DNA of 64,000 nucleotides. Origin: Cenococcum geophilum 1.58 (taxonomy: Eukaryota; Ascomycota; Dothideomycetes; Gloniales; Gloniaceae). The notes under the pieces are model-generated. The model did not search any database, had not been told where the DNA came from, and saw nothing but the letters and a program-made list of their open reading frames with translations. This document shows, piece after piece, positions 61,042 to 64,000 of this stretch; position 1 is the first letter of the stretch, and every line of letters begins with the position of its first letter. The position numbers were made by a program, and so were the translations under genes. The stretch lies in the NCBI GenBank assembly GCA_001692895.1, contig KV748204.1, forward strand, positions 2,084,002 through 2,148,001, in the 5' to 3' direction.

Positions 61042-63583
61042 TCACTCGCTTAGTTTTACGAATGGTGGTTGGGACGGGAGCGACGGCATTTTCCGCCTGC
61101 TTCTCGGAACCGTTCCACATTTTTGATTGGTACTCTGAACCAAGGTTGAAGATTCTTCGGGGGGCCGCCAGCTGCAATCTGGACACGTTGAGAGGGTCAC
61201 TCGTGACAGGGAATTGATATGAGATAGCCTTAAGGCGAAGGCCGGATTTGGCTCGAAGAGTTCGTGTTCGTCATCTTCTCGCTCTTCCTACATTCCCATC
61301 AAGCTCCGCAAGAGTCTCCAAGATCCGTCAAGCTCATCAGAGCCCAGCTGGCGATCTGTGGTAATAAAACAGTTACTTTGCTCATGTGTCATAACTGAGA
61401 AGGGTTCTAGGGAATCTACGTTATGGAATTAGCGTTGCCCTTCCAAAGAACCTCAGGCAGCTCTATATAAGATGAGCCAATACCTCGATTTCTTTGCCCC
61501 GTCTAAATCTAATCCTTGTCAGAGTTGGTCACAAGAGCAGTGTGCAAACTAACCTCTTTTTAGTATAGGCTTCAGGGGCGCTTTCTAGATAATATAGGGA
61601 ATCAGTGATGAATTTCTAAGTTGGTAGGTCGAAGACCAAGAAGACACAGCGCACGGTTTGTGGTTGAGCACTATCCTTACCTGTTTGCCGTGGCAATGGA
61701 GAGGTGGTGCTTGTTGTTGGTGGTATGTGAACACTTGTTGATGCTATCCTTACAGTACGAGTTGCTTTTGAGGGCGGATGTAAATAATTTTCAATCTCGC
61801 CCGCATCAACACAATTAATTAGTTCGCTAGGGTAACAGGAGCCTCGTGAGTTAAAGGGTGGGCTTGCTTTGTCGTAAATGGCCTCTTGCGCCTCAATCGA
61901 TTCATTCCCCGGTTTCATCCTCGCTGCTTGGCCCGGGCGAGTGTGACATTGGATCTTCAAGAGCCCTGGAGTTCAAAATATCGGCACCTTCATCAACTGA
62001 GGTGAAGTGCTTCCTAAAAGGATGATGCGGGTCCTCTCGTCGGCCTCCGCCTCTTCTGCTGTCGTAAGTAGTCTCAGGTCTGAAGCTGGTACTGCCTGCT
62101 CTCTCAGATTCGCTTCCTTCTAAGTCGCTGCTAGAGGAAACTCTTGTAGGGGCGGTGACGCTGGATAATTGGAAGCAAATGTCGCAGCCGAATGCCATCC
62201 TTCGCTTGATTTGAGGTCTGGGCTGTGCTCTTGCATCTGATCCTCTTTTGTGGCTTGCGTCTTGCTCCTAAGGTTCTTGCACTTTAAGTTGACTAATAGA
62301 TAGGCGATTTCCTGAGTTAAATGAATTAGAGGCCGTTTGAGATCTCGGAGGATCTATACGCTCATCTAAGTCATCTTAGAAACAAACCGTAACGTTACCT
62401 TTTGACATTCCTAGCAAAAGTCGGCTTGCGGGCCTGAGTTCGGAGAAGCTTGGTTTCGGGAGGTCACCATTCGCCAGAGTCAGCTTGCTATGACCAAAAA
62501 TGCGTGATCGATTTCGGCGCCTTAATCTCGAGCTGTCCTTAGAAATATGCCGCTCTAATCCAACAAAACCGTCAGTACCAATGTCTTGTCTCTTTGAGTT
62601 CCCTTTGTACTGTTTGTTGACTTCTGGAAAAGATAGATACAACGGACTGGTTTTGGCGTGGTCTGAAACTTTGGTAGTCTGGAATATCCTTGGAAGACTA
62701 CAGAAATGCATGGCATCATAATCTTCGGGCTTTGACATTGGCAATATGACACGATTGAGAAGGGCCCCTTGGCTATCTTCAATAGTATCGGATAAGAGAG
62801 CGGAAGTATCACAGTTGCTTGTCTGATACTCCAAGCTCAAGTAAGCCGATATTCAGATCACTTATATAGTTTCAAACCCCTACCGAATTTTTGGATTCAT
62901 AGTCAGATATTTCTGGCACAAGTGTAAGCTGGGAGTCTTCTTCTCCGTGTACCGGCCTTTACGAATAGGATTGGTCTGCCAGGTGTGTATCCATGATATT
63001 CAGCATCCTCTGATATCGGGTTTTCCTGCCGGGTACCGGGGAAATCCCGATCATTGCACATATCTGTATTTTCCTTGTGTGTAGGAGATAGGTTAATGGT
63101 GTTTTTGCTGGTGTTTGTATCATGAATAGAATCCGTAAAGATGGCTGCAGGTAGAGATAGCGCTTTCTCATTAGCTCTTTCTGACCGAAGGTTTAATTCC
63201 CTACCTTCCTAGTAACTGCGAAACTCTCTAGTCATTGGCTCTAGATGCAGTTTTTTAGCAGAGGTTACTGAGAGACTAGCTTTTTTGCATGGGTATGGTT
63301 GGATTGAATTTTCGATCTGAATGGTTTTGATTGCATTTTTATCAGCACGGTCACCCGTAAAATCCTGAGGTATTGCGGGATGTGAGGACGAAATCAGACG
63401 TTCTGGTATTTGAGCAATCTGTGTTCCACCTTCTTCTAGCACAGGAATTGTAGCAAGTAATGCTTGGTCATAATGCCTTGACCTTCTAGGCCTATGGGGA
63501 GGAAGACACTCGATTTCGCTGAGATAGGCTTCAAGGGTGATGAGTCCCTGGCGAGTAATGTTGTTAGTGACCGAGGTTAGCAT
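61042..63583 (-). CDS. Multi-exon gene or young pseudogene, Ser/Glu/Arg-rich protein of unknown function
   Basis: Coding-like frames line up on the minus strand. MLTSVTNNITRQGLITLEAY starts at 63583 and runs to a TAG at 63209. The same frame continues past the TAG (EGRELNLRSERANEKALSLP) to about 62960. Then come EEDSQLTLVPEISDYESKNS, a possible 48-nt intron (GTAGGGG to TTGAG), and CDTSALLSDTIEDSQGALLN to about 62390. Next is a Ser/Glu/Arg-rich part with GCDICFQL near 62190 to 61902, another frame at 61930-61620 (SIEAQEAIYDKASPPFNSRG), and a last part ending KLSE at 61042 with TCPDCSWRPPEES. At three points an in-frame TAG would be CAG (Gln) but for one C-to-T change. Mostly disordered, without a recognised domain; exon limits are uncertain. 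It borders RIP-affected transposons. Confidence 0.45.
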
Positions 63584-63851
63584 AATGGATAACAGTTCAG
63601 GAGATTGAGTAATAAAAATCTGCTAAGTTCAAAAGAACGTCTGTTCATGTCTTGGTGGATGTGAAGTGCATCGATTACAGGGATAGGGCGTTTTAACATT
63701 GCCAAGACTGTAAACTTTTAGTTTCGTGGTGTCATCGCGTCGCACTAGGAAAACACCAATTTCTCGTCCTCACAATTTCTACTACGTGCCCTTCATGGCT
63801 GTCTCCCACCTTGATACCGAAATTGTGATAAACCCTGAACCTTAGGTCAAA
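63584..63851. promoter_or_regulatory. Likely shared promoter between two divergent genes
   Basis: 268 bp separate the putative minus-strand start at 63583 from the plus-strand ATG at 63852. The stretch has no RIP signature and includes CT/A-rich parts but no clear TATA box. Divergent fungal genes often share such a region. Confidence 0.35.
63795..63845 (+). CDS. Short upstream ORF (16 codons)
   Basis: ATG at 63795 opens MAVSHLDTEIVINPEP and stops with TAG at 63843-63845, six bases before the next ATG at 63852. If the transcript starts upstream of it, this frame would be translated first and could lower initiation at the main start. Its existence as a functional uORF is inference. Confidence 0.3.
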   Translation: MAVSHLDTEIVINPEP

Positions 63852-63955
63852 ATGGCGTCTCGACCAACCACCCCGATGTGGACCGAAAGCTCCCCAGAAG
63901 TGCCTGTCATCGAGGATGATGAGCCCTTCGCCGACATCGTCAGGAAGCTCTCTTT
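63852..63955 (+). CDS. First exon of a plus-strand gene, rest outside the window
   Basis: ATG at 63852 in a good fungal context (TCAAAATGGC) opens MASRPTTPMWTESSPEVPVI, then EDDEPFADIVRKLS. A canonical fungal 5' splice site GTAAGC at 63956 follows; without splicing the frame would stop at TAA 63957-63959. The peptide is acidic and Ser/Pro-rich, typical of a disordered N terminus. No family can be assigned from 35 residues. The 88-codon minus-strand frame over the same bases is taken as its shadow. Confidence 0.5.
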
Positions 63956-64000
63956 GTAAGCTAAGCTCTGCCCTCAATTGACTAAACATTATTTTCAAAG

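Noticed and set aside
61621-61818. 65-codon plus-strand frame
   Set aside because: It overlaps a better coding-like minus-strand frame that fits the gene at 61.0-63.6 kb.
63732-63998. 88-codon minus-strand frame running towards the window edge
   Set aside because: The plus strand over the same bases has a good start context and a consensus splice donor, so this is more likely its shadow; it is not excluded.

Overview
The window looks like nuclear DNA of a filamentous ascomycete (Pezizomycotina). About 90% is a graveyard of transposable elements bearing the signature of repeat-induced point mutation (RIP): extreme TA richness, and recognisable protein domains broken every few codons by TAA/TAG where C:G to T:A transitions would make stops. 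No bacterial, organellar, rRNA, tRNA or CRISPR feature was seen. Almost every long open frame in the RIP-affected part, and all those in the minisatellites, is fortuitous.

Layout. 0.1-2.2 kb: hAT transposase remnant (minus). 2.2-5.3 kb: motif clusters, a 9-bp minisatellite and unassigned decayed sequence. 6.2-9.3 kb: Plavaka-type transposase remnant (minus). 9.6-10.6 kb and 16.2-17.8 kb: two unassigned decayed reading frames. 10.8-15.6 kb and 18.1-23.1 kb: two direct copies of a repeat carrying a SNF2-family helicase pseudogene plus a tail of ~75-bp tandem repeats. 23.3-25.25 kb: front half of a Helitron Rep/helicase. 25.3-29.1 kb: a patchwork with islands free of RIP, an unassigned minus-strand frame and a 353-bp inverted-repeat element.

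29.1 to about 51.6 kb is best read as one Ty1/copia element (plus strand) split by five insertions: a ~1.0-kb LINE-like piece with an 18-bp target duplication, a 142-bp MITE, an 8.04-kb Ty3/gypsy chromovirus (TSD TAATA), a 330-bp solo LTR (TSD CTTAA), and a 6.9-kb block of different composition bounded by 16-bp inverted repeats, full of minisatellites and holding an assembly gap. For the MITE, gypsy and solo LTR, the copia reading frame resumes when the insertion is removed. 51.6-61.0 kb: a second chromovirus of the same family in opposite orientation, sitting in remnants of another LTR element.

Only 61.0-64.0 kb resembles ordinary genic DNA. It holds a minus-strand multi-exon gene or young pseudogene of unknown function and, divergently, the first exon of a plus-strand gene whose remainder lies outside the window. 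No functional pathway joins the genes; the biology on view is transposon nesting, RIP decay and which insertions escaped it.
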